A stretch of DNA of 64,000 nucleotides from Ferrovibrio terrae_B (GCF_943371255.1 NZ_CALRUC010000005.1:7728-71727), one strand, 5' to 3'; shown: positions 25,815 to 35,424, counted from the first letter of the stretch. A program made the numbers and translations. Notes: generated from the sequence alone by a model not told the origin.

Positions 25815-26399
25815 ATGCTGACCCGCCGCACGCTCCTCGCTGCCCTGCCCGCCCTGGCCATCGCGCCGGCTGGTCTTGCCGCGCCGGTCAACGATGACGG
25901 CCTGCATATCCAGGACTGGTTCCTCGACAGTTTCCTCGACCTCAAGCAGGATATCGAGGAGGCTGCCGCCAAGGGCAAGCGGGTGGCGCTGAGCTTCGAG
26001 CAGCGCGGCTGCATCTACTGCACCGAGATGCATGAGAAGCATCTCTCCGATCCGGTGATCAGCAGCTATATCCGCCAGCATTTCGAGATGATCCAGCTCA
26101 ACCTGTTCGGCGCTCGCGAGGTCACAGATCTGGATGGCCGCGCCCTGCCCGAAAAGGAAATGGGCCGGCGCTGGGGAGTATCCTCCTCACCCACCATCCT
26201 GTTCCTGCCCGACAAGCCGCTGAAAGGCTCGGCCAAGGATGTCGCTCCGGCCCGCATGCGCGGCCTGCTGCCGCCGCCGGCCTTCCTCGCCATGTTCAAA
26301 TTCGTCGCCGAACGCGCCTACGAAAAGATGGAATTCCCCGCCTATCTGGCGCAGCATCACATCGGTGCGGCCAAGGCGGCCGCGACACCCAGCAACTGA
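25815..26399 (+). CDS. soxW: periplasmic thioredoxin SoxW
   Basis: A 194-residue thioredoxin-like protein with an export signal (TRRTLLAALPALAIAPAG) and the redox motif CIYC (Cys66/Cys69, FEQRGCIYCTEMHEK). Sequence layout and position match SoxW, a second periplasmic thioredoxin of sox clusters. It follows the DsrE-like gene by 7 bases and is probably the last sox gene. The TRR motif is Tat-like, but a Sec signal is also possible. Confidence 0.82.
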   Translation: MLTRRTLLAALPALAIAPAGLAAPVNDDGLHIQDWFLDSFLDLKQDIEEAAAKGKRVALSFEQRGCIYCTEMHEKHLSDPVISSYIRQHFEMIQLNLFGAREVTDLDGRALPEKEMGRRWGVSSSPTILFLPDKPLKGSAKDVAPARMRGLLPPPAFLAMFKFVAERAYEKMEFPAYLAQHHIGAAKAAATPSN

Positions 26400-26420
26400 A
26401 CTTTTACGTCTGCCATCCGC

Positions 26421-27965
26421 GTGCGCGCTAAACAGGCCGGCTACGGCCTCACCCTCTTCCTCACTTCGGCCGGCGCGCTGATCGTCGAGATCGTCGCCGG
26501 ACGCATGCTGGCGCCCCATGTTGGCATGTCGCTCTATACCTGGACCGCGATCATCGCCGTGGTGCTGGCGGGCCTATCCATTGGCCACTGGATCGGTGGC
26601 CTGCTGGCGGCCCCGCAGGTGACACACAGGCGGGCCCTGCGCGGCATCGCCCTGGCGCTGCTGCTGGCCGGGTTGACGGCGGCTGGCGCAGCGCCGCTGC
26701 TCACATGGCTCGCGGCCATGCTGGGCGGTGAAAACACCGCACCGCTGCTGCTGATCGTGTTGCTGGCCGCTGGCGTATTCCTGCTGCCAAGCCTGTTTGT
26801 CGGCATCGTTTCGCCGGTGCTGACCAAGCTGGCGATCGACGATGCGCCCGCACAACAGGGCCCGATCATCGGCCGCATGTTTGCCCTGGGTGCGGCCGGC
26901 AGCATCCTCGGCACACTCAGCGCGGGTTACCTGTTCATCGCCTGGATCGGTTCGAGCGGTACCATGCTGGCGGTGGCAGCCCTGTATCTGGTGTTCGCCG
27001 CGCTGTTCTGGCAGGGCAACCGGGCGCTCACCACGGCCGCTATCGTGGTGGCGATTATCGGCAGCATCGGCCTGAGCCGCCTGCCCGCTTTCGCCGCGCC
27101 CTGCGCCACCGAAAGCGACTACTACTGCATCCGCATCGTTGATTTCGCGCCGCAGAGCGGCCGGCCATCCTCTGCCATGGTGCTGGACCATCTGGCGCAC
27201 AGCATCAACGACCGCGACGATCCAACCCTGCTCTACAGCCCCTATCTGCATTTCGTCGCCGAACGCAGCGAACGCCTGCTGGGTCATCGCGCCACCCCAC
27301 GGGCCTACTTCATTGGTGGCGGAGCCTTCACCCTGCCGCGCGCCTGGGCCGCGCTGTATCCACAGGCCGAACTGATTGTGGCCGAAATCGATCCGGCCGT
27401 GACGCAGATGGCAGCGCAGGCCATGTGGCTCGATCCTGCCGCACCGGCCTTGCGCATCCGTCACACTGATGCTCGCCGCCTGCTCGCCAGCCTGCCGGCG
27501 CAGCCGACATTTGATCTGGTGCTGGGAGATGCCTTCCATGACTACGCCATTCCCGCCCATCTGGTGACCCGCGAATTCCACCAGATCATCCGCCAGCGCC
27601 TGGCACCGAAGGGTGCCTATGCAATCAACGTGATCGACCAGAGCGAAAATCCGCGCTTCACCTTCAGCCTGGTCAAGACAATGCAGCGCGATTTTCCTGC
27701 CGTCGAAGTCTGGCTTGATGACGAGAGCCGCCGGCGCGGCGGGCGGGTCACCTTTGTCGTGCTCGGTCTGCTGGAGCCGAGCGAGACGCCAAGCCTGCGG
27801 GTCACACAGCCCTTCCGCCGCACATGGCTGCGCTGGCCACAGGAAGATCTCGATGCGCGCATTGCTGCCGCCGATGTGCCGGTACTGACGGATGATTTCG
27901 CGCCGGTCGACCGGCTGATGGCCGGCTTCGTCTTCCGGCCCGACGAAATGCTGCGCCAGCGCTAG
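26421..27965 (+). CDS. fused membrane protein/spermidine synthase-like enzyme
   Basis: A 514-residue two-part protein. Residues about 8-225 contain some six or seven hydrophobic helices, starting LTLFLTSAGALIVEIVAGRM. Residues about 240-500 match the spermidine synthase fold: AYFIGGGAFTLPRAW, ELIVAEIDPAVTQMA and DLVLGDAFHDYAIP. Such fusions are widespread in Proteobacteria and their true substrate is unsettled. The start is GTG. Only 21 bases separate it from soxW, so it may share the sox transcript. Its stop overlaps the stop of the convergent response regulator in CTAG. Confidence 0.8.
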   Translation: MRAKQAGYGLTLFLTSAGALIVEIVAGRMLAPHVGMSLYTWTAIIAVVLAGLSIGHWIGGLLAAPQVTHRRALRGIALALLLAGLTAAGAAPLLTWLAAMLGGENTAPLLLIVLLAAGVFLLPSLFVGIVSPVLTKLAIDDAPAQQGPIIGRMFALGAAGSILGTLSAGYLFIAWIGSSGTMLAVAALYLVFAALFWQGNRALTTAAIVVAIIGSIGLSRLPAFAAPCATESDYYCIRIVDFAPQSGRPSSAMVLDHLAHSINDRDDPTLLYSPYLHFVAERSERLLGHRATPRAYFIGGGAFTLPRAWAALYPQAELIVAEIDPAVTQMAAQAMWLDPAAPALRIRHTDARRLLASLPAQPTFDLVLGDAFHDYAIPAHLVTREFHQIIRQRLAPKGAYAINVIDQSENPRFTFSLVKTMQRDFPAVEVWLDDESRRRGGRVTFVVLGLLEPSETPSLRVTQPFRRTWLRWPQEDLDARIAAADVPVLTDDFAPVDRLMAGFVFRPDEMLRQR

Positions 27966-28954
27966 CTGGCAGGAACCTGCCCCACTTCCTGGGCCGCCCT
28001 GCGGGCACGGAAGCGATCAATCGCCACCGCCACCTCGCCAGCCAGTGCCGACGAATCGCGATCGGGATGGAACAGGGCCAGCACGGCATCGGCCAGTGTC
28101 TTCAGCAGGTCGAATGACTTCTGCCCGTCGAAGCTGAAGACGAAATCCTGACCGCGCTCGTACATCTGCCTGGCCGGCAGCAGCAGGCGATCACAGATCT
28201 GGCCGACATATACCTGCTCGGTATCGGCAACGCGGCGCTTGATATCTTCGGCCGAAGATATCATGTCGCGCAGCATCGCCAGTGTATTGGCATCCGGCAT
28301 GGTCTGCGTCTTGTAAAGCGGCACGATCTGGGCGGCGACGAAAGCGATGCGGAAGGCAGATGCGCGCAGGCGCTGCTGGTTAATCTGCTCGTTCATCATC
28401 ATGATCGCCTGCTGCAGCGTGCGAGCGTCGAAGTCCTCGCCGGTCAGCTTGGCGCGCATCGGATTGGGCACCTCGAACAGCGGCACATTGCTTTCACGCC
28501 GGGCCTCCACACGCCGCCGGTCGGGGCCAATATAGTCGGAGGTGACAACGAAGGGTTTGCGATTCATGCCAACCGCCTCGAGGCGATCAAGCAATCCCTT
28601 GGTCGACAATGGTTTGATCAGCAGGTCGTCGGCGCCGGCATCCATCAGCTTGCGCACCACAGTCTGTTCAGCTTCCCAGGTGGTGAGAATCACCGGCAGA
28701 TAGGGGTTGATGCCAAGCCGGCCATGGCGCAGGTCCGATACCAGCTGGGCGACATTGCCGCCCGGCAGGCTGATATCCATCAGGATCAGATCGGGCTGCG
28801 CCACGGCGACCAGATCGATGAAGCCGTCCAATGTGTCGAATTCGCGCAGGTTGGTGTAACCCGCCCCGATCATCGCCTGACGATACAGCGCACGCGACCC
28901 CTGTGCCGGGTCTCCGTACAGGATACGCACCTCGTGACGATGACCGGTCTGCAT
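27962..28954 (-). CDS. response regulator with unassigned helical C-terminal domain
   Basis: A 330-residue protein with a CheY-like receiver at about 8-130: phosphoacceptor Asp60 (LILMDISLPGG), the Thr region ILTTWE and LLIKPLS for the conserved Lys. The usual acidic pair is reduced to one Asp at 15 (YGDPA). A DYIGPDRRR linker follows at about 139-147, then about 180 residues of helical sequence with no DNA-binding or enzyme motif that I recognise. It is monocistronic, with no partner kinase beside it. Confidence 0.75.
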   Translation of the reverse strand: MQTGHRHEVRILYGDPAQGSRALYRQAMIGAGYTNLREFDTLDGFIDLVAVAQPDLILMDISLPGGNVAQLVSDLRHGRLGINPYLPVILTTWEAEQTVVRKLMDAGADDLLIKPLSTKGLLDRLEAVGMNRKPFVVTSDYIGPDRRRVEARRESNVPLFEVPNPMRAKLTGEDFDARTLQQAIMMMNEQINQQRLRASAFRIAFVAAQIVPLYKTQTMPDANTLAMLRDMISSAEDIKRRVADTEQVYVGQICDRLLLPARQMYERGQDFVFSFDGQKSFDLLKTLADAVLALFHPDRDSSALAGEVAVAIDRFRARRAAQEVGQVPAS

Positions 28955-28991
28955 GCCGCGATCCTACGGACCGCGGCCATCGACAATCAAG

Positions 28992-29015
28992 CACCAGTTC
29001 AGTGATCAATTGGTG
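28992..29015. repeat. inverted repeat after hrpB, upstream of the response regulator
   Basis: Arms CACCAGTT (28992-28999) and AATTGGTG (29008-29015) pair at 7 of 8 positions around an 8-base loop, between the hrpB stop and the response regulator start. It could be a weak terminator or an operator; there is no T tract. Confidence 0.35.
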
Positions 29016-29017
29016 TA

Positions 29018-31570
29018 TCAGCGCACGCGCGGCTTGGCGCGTGCGGTCGGTGTAGCCGCCAGAGGATCCTCCGGCCAGTCGTGTTTGGGGTATTGGCCAC
29101 GCATCTCTGCCCGCACAGCGCGATAGCTGGACTGCCAAAACCCGGCCAGATCGCTGGTAACCTGCAAGGGTCGGCGCGCTGGCGAGAGCAGATGCAGCAC
29201 CAGCTTCACCCGGCCACCGGCAATGGCGGGCGTATCGGCATAGCCGAACATCTCCTGCAGCCGCACGGCCAGTACTGGCACATCGCCCTGGGTATAATCG
29301 AGCGGAATGGTTGAGCCGGATGGCACGCGCCAATGTGTCGGTGCCTCGGCGTCCAACACCTTCTGTTGGGCATAATCGAGCTGATGGGTCAGCGCCGCAT
29401 GCAGATCGATAGCCGCCAATTGCGACAGTTTGGCGATACTGTCCAGATACGGCCCCAGCCATTCGGCCAGCCGTGCGGTCAGGGCGGCATCGCTCATATC
29501 GGGCCATTCGGCCGCCGTCGGCAGATGCAGGCGCAGCAACGCTACCCGCGCCTGCCATTGCCGCAGTCCCGCCGACCAGGGCAGCACATCAAGGCCGCGT
29601 TTGGCGATGGCCTCCAGCAGGGCGCTGCGGATGGCCTCTGCCGGCGGATCGGGCAGCGGCTTTTCCCGCAGCACCAGGGCACCGAAACGGCGCTGCCGGC
29701 GCGCCAGCACGGCGTTGCTGCGCTCATCCCATTCCACCGCATCGCGCGTCTCGATCAGAGGGGCAAACTGCGCCTCGATGCCGGCCTCGTCGATCGGCGC
29801 GGCCAGAAACACCCGCGCATCCGCCTGGGCGCCATCGACCTCGGCAATCGCGAGATAGTCCTCGCGACTCAAGGCATCGAGCGGGTCAAGCCTGGCGCCA
29901 CGGCCATTACTGAGCAGGAAACTGCCGCCACCACCGCGCTTCTTCGCCACACGGTCAGGATAGGCGAGCGCCACCAGCAGGCCCGCCTCATCGACCGGCC
30001 CCTGATGCGGTGATGCCTTGATCTGGCGCCGCCAGTCAGACGCCAGTTTGCGAATCTGGCGCACCGCATTCATATCAACCTGCAGTCCATGCGGAGCCGA
30101 CTGCCGCTCGCTTTCCCCCGCGACGATTTCCAGCCGCCAGCGCAGATCGGTATCCCGTGCCGCGCCACGCGGCACGCGGGCAATGTCGCGTTCTCCCAGC
30201 AAGGCAGCCAGCGCACAGGACAGGCCGCCAAAGCCCTGCGCATGACCACGGATCACCATATGTGCCAGCCGCGGATGCAGCGGCAGTTCCGCCATCGCTT
30301 TACCATGCGCCGTCACCGCACCGGCAGCATCGATGGCCTCCAGCTCACGCAACAGTTCCTGGGCATAGCCCATCGCCGCATCCGGCGGCGGATCGAGCCA
30401 GGGCAGCGCCTTGGCATCCCGCACGCCCCAGACGGCCAGATCGAGTGCCAGTGACGTCAGGTCGGTGACGGCGATTTCCGGCGCCGTGAATTTCGGCAGG
30501 CCGCCATGGGCCGCCTCGGCCCAGAGGCGGTAACAGATGCCCGGCCCAAGACGGCCTGCACGGCCGCGGCGCTGGTCGGCCGAGGCCTGGCTGACCCGCA
30601 CGGTTTCCAGCTTGGCCATGCCGGTGCTGGGCGAGAAGCGCGGCTGGCGCATGTAGCCACTGTCTACCACCACGCGCACGCCCTCGATGGTGAGCGAACT
30701 TTCCGCAATCGAGGTCGACAACACAACTTTGCGTCGACCGGCCGGACTGGGTCGCAGGGCTTCATCCTGCTGGGCACCCGGCAGGTCGCCGTAAAGCGGC
30801 TGCACGCTGATGCTGGCCGGCAGGCGTGCCTCGGCCAGCAGGCTCTCGACCCGGCGGATCTCGGCCACGCCAGGCAGAAAAACCAGCAGATCGCCCTCGG
30901 TTTCCAGCAGGGCGTCCTGCACTACGGCGGCAACGGCCACATCAAGGCGTATCTGCGGCGATACTGCACGCCAGCGGGTTTCGACCGGATAGCTCTGGCC
31001 CGAACCGGTGATGATCGTGCAATCGCCCATCAATTTCGCAAACGGGGCCGCGTCCAGCGTGGCCGACATCGCCACCAGCCGCAGATCGGGCCGCAGCGCT
31101 GCCTGCGCTTCCAGACAAAGCGCCAGGCTGGCGTCGGAATCGAGGCCACGTTCGTGGCATTCGTCGAACAGCACGGCCGCGACGCCCTTCAGTTCCGGAT
31201 CGCGCTGCAGCCGGCGCAGGAAAACGCCATCGGTATTCAGCTCGATCCGCGTCTTCGGCCCCACCTTGCTGTCGAGCCGGACGCGGTAGCCGACCGTTTC
31301 GCCCACGACCTCGCCCAGCAGGTCGGCCATCCGCTTGGCCGCCATGCGCGCCGCCAGCCGGCGCGGCTCGAGCACGATGATACGCCCCTGCTGGGACCAG
31401 CTCTCATCCAGCAGCGCCAGCGGCAGCACCGTGGTCTTGCCCGAGCCCGGCGGCGCCTGCACGACCAGATTGCTGGCCTGTGACAGACTCGTGCAGACTT
31501 CGGGCAGGATCGCCTGAATCGGCAGTGCATGAGAGAGTTGCAAATTTTGCAATGTTCGCGCGCCCGACAA
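29018..31570 (-). CDS. hrpB: ATP-dependent RNA helicase HrpB
   Basis: An 850-residue DExH-box helicase. Walker A is APPGSGKTT, motif II is DECHERG, motif III is MSATLD and motif VI is QRRGRAGR, with the HrpB-specific C-terminal region following (PCR of about 350 residues ending GQYPKHDWPEDP). Function in alphaproteobacteria is not well defined. The first usable start is TTG at 31570; other TTG codons occur 6 and 9 codons later, and no ATG fits. Only 35 bases separate it from the divergent EamA gene, so the promoters must overlap. Confidence 0.93.
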   Translation of the reverse strand: MSGARTLQNLQLSHALPIQAILPEVCTSLSQASNLVVQAPPGSGKTTVLPLALLDESWSQQGRIIVLEPRRLAARMAAKRMADLLGEVVGETVGYRVRLDSKVGPKTRIELNTDGVFLRRLQRDPELKGVAAVLFDECHERGLDSDASLALCLEAQAALRPDLRLVAMSATLDAAPFAKLMGDCTIITGSGQSYPVETRWRAVSPQIRLDVAVAAVVQDALLETEGDLLVFLPGVAEIRRVESLLAEARLPASISVQPLYGDLPGAQQDEALRPSPAGRRKVVLSTSIAESSLTIEGVRVVVDSGYMRQPRFSPSTGMAKLETVRVSQASADQRRGRAGRLGPGICYRLWAEAAHGGLPKFTAPEIAVTDLTSLALDLAVWGVRDAKALPWLDPPPDAAMGYAQELLRELEAIDAAGAVTAHGKAMAELPLHPRLAHMVIRGHAQGFGGLSCALAALLGERDIARVPRGAARDTDLRWRLEIVAGESERQSAPHGLQVDMNAVRQIRKLASDWRRQIKASPHQGPVDEAGLLVALAYPDRVAKKRGGGGSFLLSNGRGARLDPLDALSREDYLAIAEVDGAQADARVFLAAPIDEAGIEAQFAPLIETRDAVEWDERSNAVLARRQRRFGALVLREKPLPDPPAEAIRSALLEAIAKRGLDVLPWSAGLRQWQARVALLRLHLPTAAEWPDMSDAALTARLAEWLGPYLDSIAKLSQLAAIDLHAALTHQLDYAQQKVLDAEAPTHWRVPSGSTIPLDYTQGDVPVLAVRLQEMFGYADTPAIAGGRVKLVLHLLSPARRPLQVTSDLAGFWQSSYRAVRAEMRGQYPKHDWPEDPLAATPTARAKPRVR

Positions 31571-31605
31571 GCTGAAATGGTACGATTTTAGCGAAACACG
31601 GTCAG

Positions 31606-32586
31606 ATGTCCGAGCTCCCTATCGCCGCCGCCGCCCCTGCCTCGCCGGCGCCTGCCTCAGCCCCCCCGCTCAAGGCGATGGCCATGATGGTCGGGTCGGC
31701 CCTGTGTTTCTGCGTCATGCATGCCTTGGTCGCCAAAGCATCGCAAGAGGTGCCCCCGATCGAAGTTGCGTTTTTCCGCAACCTGTTCGGCTTCGTGGTG
31801 CTGCTGCCGGCCATCATGCGCAGCCGCTTCACGGCGTTCCGCACCACCAAGCTGCATCTGCACGCCATCCGTGGCGGGCTGAACAGCGTTTCGATGATGA
31901 TGTTCTTCACCGCGCTGGCAATCACGCCCCTGGCCGAAGCGACGGCCCTGTCCTACACCGCGCCGCTATTCATGACCATTGGCGCGGTGCTGGTGCTGCA
32001 TGAGAAGATCCATGCCCGCCGCATGGTCGCGCTGGCGATCGGTTTCCTCGGCGCCCTGGTAGTGCTGCGCCCCGGCATGGTGCCGATCGGGCTGGGCCCC
32101 ATGCTGGTGATCGGTTCAACCGTGCTGTGGGCTGGCTCGATGCTCGACATCAAGATTCTGGCCCGCACCGATTCCAGCCTCACCATCGCCACCTACATGG
32201 TGGTTTTCCTGATGCCGATCACGCTGGTGGCCGCGCTGTTCGTCTGGCAATGGCCGACCTGGGAGCAGCTCGGCATCATGTTCCTGCTCGGCGCCTGCGG
32301 ATCGGCCGGCCACATGCTCTTCACCGAAGCCTTCCGCCACGGAGACACCACGGCCCTGATGCCGCTCGATTTCACCAAGCTGATCTGGGCCTCGATCATC
32401 GGCTTCCTGTTTTTTGGTCAGATGCCCGATATGTGGACCTGGATCGGCGGCACAGTGATCTTCGCCAGCGCCACCTACCTATCCTACCGCGAGCATCAGC
32501 TGGCCCGGCGCGCGAAAGCCGATGCCAAACTGGCGGCCATTCCTGAGGCAGCCCCCGCGCAGGCAGCCGATCTGCCCCGAAGTTAG
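31606..32586 (+). CDS. EamA/DMT family transporter
   Basis: A 326-residue membrane protein with about ten hydrophobic helices forming two EamA repeats (about 25-155 and 165-300). The N-terminal 23 residues are Ala/Pro-rich and the C-terminus is hydrophilic. The family exports metabolites such as amino acids, but the substrate is not evident. The ATG lacks a strong ribosome site. It is divergent from hrpB and followed by a 137-base gap before the liv operon. Confidence 0.87.
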   Translation: MSELPIAAAAPASPAPASAPPLKAMAMMVGSALCFCVMHALVAKASQEVPPIEVAFFRNLFGFVVLLPAIMRSRFTAFRTTKLHLHAIRGGLNSVSMMMFFTALAITPLAEATALSYTAPLFMTIGAVLVLHEKIHARRMVALAIGFLGALVVLRPGMVPIGLGPMLVIGSTVLWAGSMLDIKILARTDSSLTIATYMVVFLMPITLVAALFVWQWPTWEQLGIMFLLGACGSAGHMLFTEAFRHGDTTALMPLDFTKLIWASIIGFLFFGQMPDMWTWIGGTVIFASATYLSYREHQLARRAKADAKLAAIPEAAPAQAADLPRS

Positions 32587-32723
32587 GCATTAGGGGCCTT
32601 ATTCCGCGGCGCAACATATTGTACCCCTAGGGCTATTTACAAGTTCGGCTGAATCCCGTTTGATTTGCACCGCGTTCGGAACACCGGGCGTCAGGGAGCA
32701 AATAACAACGAGCGTTCGGGATA

Positions 32724-33479
32724 ATGGCCGACGACTATATTCTTACGACCGAGGGTCTGACCAAGGAGTTCGCCGGCTTTATTGCGGTGAAAGACGTCAA
32801 CCTCCAGGTTCGCCGCCACACCATACACGCTCTGATCGGCCCTAACGGGGCAGGCAAGACGACGTGCTTCAATCTGCTGACCAAATTTCTGATCCCGAGT
32901 CGGGGGCGGATCACCTACAACGGTCGCGACATCACCAGCCAGAAGCCCGCGGATATCGCACGCTCAGGCATGGTGCGCAGCTTCCAGATCTCGGCGGTGT
33001 TTCCGCATTTGAGCCTTCTGGAGAATGTGCGCGTGGCGCTGCAGCGACCGCTGGGGACCAGCTTCCACTTCTGGCGGTCGGAGAACAGCCTGAACGTGAT
33101 GAACGACCGGGCGGAAGAGCTGCTGCAGGCGGTCGGCCTGATCGAGTACCGCAAGCATACGGCAGTGGAGCTGCCATATGGGCGCAAACGCGCCCTGGAG
33201 ATCGCCACCACGCTGGCGCTTGAACCCGAAATGATGCTGTTGGACGAGCCGATGGCGGGCATGGGGCATGAAGATATCGACAAGATTTCCGACCTGATCA
33301 AGACCGTGGCGCAAAACCGCACGGTATTAATGGTCGAGCACAATCTCAGTGTTGTAGCCAAGCTGTCCGACACCATCACGGTGCTGCGCCGGGGCGAGAT
33401 CCTGGCCGAGGGCAACTACGACACGGTGTCGAAGAACCCGGAAGTAATTGAAGCGTATATGGGGACCGGCCATGCATAA
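32724..33479 (+). CDS. livG: branched-chain amino acid ABC transporter ATPase LivG
   Basis: A 251-residue ABC ATPase with Walker A GPNGAGKTT, a family-typical signature region PYGRKRALEIATTLA, Walker B MLLDEPMAGM, and the LivG C-terminal extension LAEGNYDTVSKNPEVIEAYMG. It is the first gene of livGFKHM, which imports leucine, isoleucine, valine or related compounds. The preceding 137 bases carry the likely promoter; I saw no clear operator. Confidence 0.94.
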   Translation: MADDYILTTEGLTKEFAGFIAVKDVNLQVRRHTIHALIGPNGAGKTTCFNLLTKFLIPSRGRITYNGRDITSQKPADIARSGMVRSFQISAVFPHLSLLENVRVALQRPLGTSFHFWRSENSLNVMNDRAEELLQAVGLIEYRKHTAVELPYGRKRALEIATTLALEPEMMLLDEPMAGMGHEDIDKISDLIKTVAQNRTVLMVEHNLSVVAKLSDTITVLRRGEILAEGNYDTVSKNPEVIEAYMGTGHA

Positions 33480-34182
33480 CGGATCAACCGAGTTGGCCGT
33501 TTCAGAGCTGAATGCCTGGTATGGCGAGAGCCATATCCTGCATGGCATGCAGTTCGAGGTGAAAAAGGGCGAGGTGGTCACCCTGCTGGGCCGCAACGGC
33601 GCGGGCAAGACCACGACGATGAAGGCGGTGATGGGGATGATCCCGAGCCGCAAGGGTTCGGTGCAGTTCGAGGGCCAGGAACTGATCCAGTTGCCATCGA
33701 ACAAGATCGCCAAGCTGGGGCTGGCCTTCTGCCCGGAAGAGCGCGGCATTTTCTCCAGCCTGAATGTCTATGAGAATCTGACGCTGCCGCCAGTGGTGAA
33801 AGGCGGCGGCATGAGCCTGGAGGAGATTTACCAGATCTTCCCCAACCTGAAGGAACGCCTGAAAAGCCAGGGTACCAAGCTCTCTGGCGGCGAGCAGCAG
33901 ATGCTGGCGATTGGCCGCATCCTGCGCACCGGGGCGACGCTGCTGCTGCTGGACGAGCCGACCGAAGGTCTGGCGCCGGTGATCGTGCAGCAGATCGGCG
34001 CGATGATCCGGCTGCTGAAAGAGAAGGGCTTCACGATTTTGCTGGTGGAGCAGAATTTCCGCTTCGCCAGCACGGTGGCCGACCGTCATTACATCGTCGA
34101 GCACGGCAAGGTGATCGACATGATTCCGAACGACCAGATCAGTCAAAACACAAAAAAACTCGAGTCTTATCTCGGCGTATAA
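33472..34182 (+). CDS. livF: branched-chain amino acid ABC transporter ATPase LivF
   Basis: A 236-residue ABC ATPase: Walker A GRNGAGKTT, signature LSGGEQQMLAIGR, Walker B LLLLDEPTEGLAP, and the LivF start ELNAWYGESHILHGM. The frame opens earlier at 33448, but the ATG at 33472, overlapping the livG stop by 8 bases, gives normal length. It forms the nucleotide-binding dimer with LivG. Confidence 0.94.
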   Translation: MHNGSTELAVSELNAWYGESHILHGMQFEVKKGEVVTLLGRNGAGKTTTMKAVMGMIPSRKGSVQFEGQELIQLPSNKIAKLGLAFCPEERGIFSSLNVYENLTLPPVVKGGGMSLEEIYQIFPNLKERLKSQGTKLSGGEQQMLAIGRILRTGATLLLLDEPTEGLAPVIVQQIGAMIRLLKEKGFTILLVEQNFRFASTVADRHYIVEHGKVIDMIPNDQISQNTKKLESYLGV

Positions 34183-34209
34183 AATAGATCCAACCAGGAG
34201 GAAATGACC

Positions 34210-35424
34210 ATGCGTTTCAAGAATGTGCTCGTTACGACGGCCGCCGTGCTGGCTGCCGGCGCAGCCAATGCCCAGATGTCCGATGGCGTGATCAAGATCG
34301 GCGTGATGAATGACCAGTCTGGCCTCTATGCCGACGTGTCCGGTCCGGGCGGCACCTGGGCGGCCAAGAAGGCGGTCGAGGATTACGGCGCCGCCGCCAA
34401 GGGCCTGAAGGTCGAGGTGGTCTTCGCCGATCACCAGAACAAGCCTGACGTCGGCTCCAACGTCGCCCGCCAGTGGTATGACGTCGACAAGGTCGACGTG
34501 ATTGTCGACGTGCCGACCTCGTCGGTCGCACTCGCGATCAACCAGATCACCAAGGAGAAAAACAAGGTCTTCCTCGGCTCTGGCCCGGCGACCGCCGATC
34601 TCACCGGTCCGGCCTGCACGCCCAACACCGTGCACTGGACCTACGATACCTGGGCGCTGGCCAACGGTACCGGCAAGGCGATCGTGGAAACCGGCGGCAA
34701 GAGCTGGTTCTTCCTGACCGCCGATTACGCCTTCGGTCATGCACTGGAGCGTGACACCAAGGCAGTGGTCGAGGCGAATGGCGGCAAGGTTCTCGGCGCC
34801 GTCCGCACGCCCTTCCCGGGCACCGACTTCTCGTCCTTCCTGCTGCAGGCGCAGGCCTCGAAGGCGCAGATCATTGGTCTGGCCAATGCCGGTGGCGATA
34901 CCATCAACTCGATCAAGCAGGCCTCCGAATTCGGCATCGTTGAAGGCGGCCAGAAGCTTGCCGGCATGCTGATGTTCGACACCGATATCCATGCGCTGGG
35001 CCTGAAGACGGCCCAGGGCCTGAACTTCACCACTGCCTGGTACTGGGATGCCAACGACAACAACCGTGCCTTCGCCAAGGATTTCGCGGCGGCCAACGGC
35101 GGCAAGTATCCGACCATGGTGCATGCCGGCATCTATTCGTCGGTCATCCACTACCTGAAGGCTGTCGAGGCGCTGAAGAGCGACGCCGATGGCGCCAAGG
35201 TCGTGGCCAAGATGAAGGAAATGCCGAGCGACGATAAGCTGTTCGGCAAGGGCACCGTGCGTGAGGACGGCCGCCATATGCATGACATGTACCTCGTCGA
35301 GGTGAAGAAGCCGGCTGAGTCGAAGAAGCCGTGGGATTACCTCACCGTGAAGAAGACCATTCCGGCCAACGAAGCTTTCCGCCCGCTCAAGGACGGCAAC
35401 TGCCCGCTGGTGAAGAAGAGCTAA
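34210..35424 (+). CDS. livK: branched-chain amino acid ABC transporter substrate-binding protein
   Basis: A 404-residue periplasmic binding protein (Peripla_BP_6 fold) with a signal peptide (about 1-22, ANA-Q). The mature part begins DGVIKIGVMNDQSGLYAD, as in LivK/AmiC-like proteins, and contains VFADHQNKPDVGSNVARQW. Of two in-frame ATGs (34204, 34210) the second has AGGAGG at eight bases. The exact ligand (amino acid, urea, amide) cannot be fixed. It lies inside the transporter operon and is followed by a hairpin. Confidence 0.9.
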   Translation: MRFKNVLVTTAAVLAAGAANAQMSDGVIKIGVMNDQSGLYADVSGPGGTWAAKKAVEDYGAAAKGLKVEVVFADHQNKPDVGSNVARQWYDVDKVDVIVDVPTSSVALAINQITKEKNKVFLGSGPATADLTGPACTPNTVHWTYDTWALANGTGKAIVETGGKSWFFLTADYAFGHALERDTKAVVEANGGKVLGAVRTPFPGTDFSSFLLQAQASKAQIIGLANAGGDTINSIKQASEFGIVEGGQKLAGMLMFDTDIHALGLKTAQGLNFTTAWYWDANDNNRAFAKDFAAANGGKYPTMVHAGIYSSVIHYLKAVEALKSDADGAKVVAKMKEMPSDDKLFGKGTVREDGRHMHDMYLVEVKKPAESKKPWDYLTVKKTIPANEAFRPLKDGNCPLVKKS

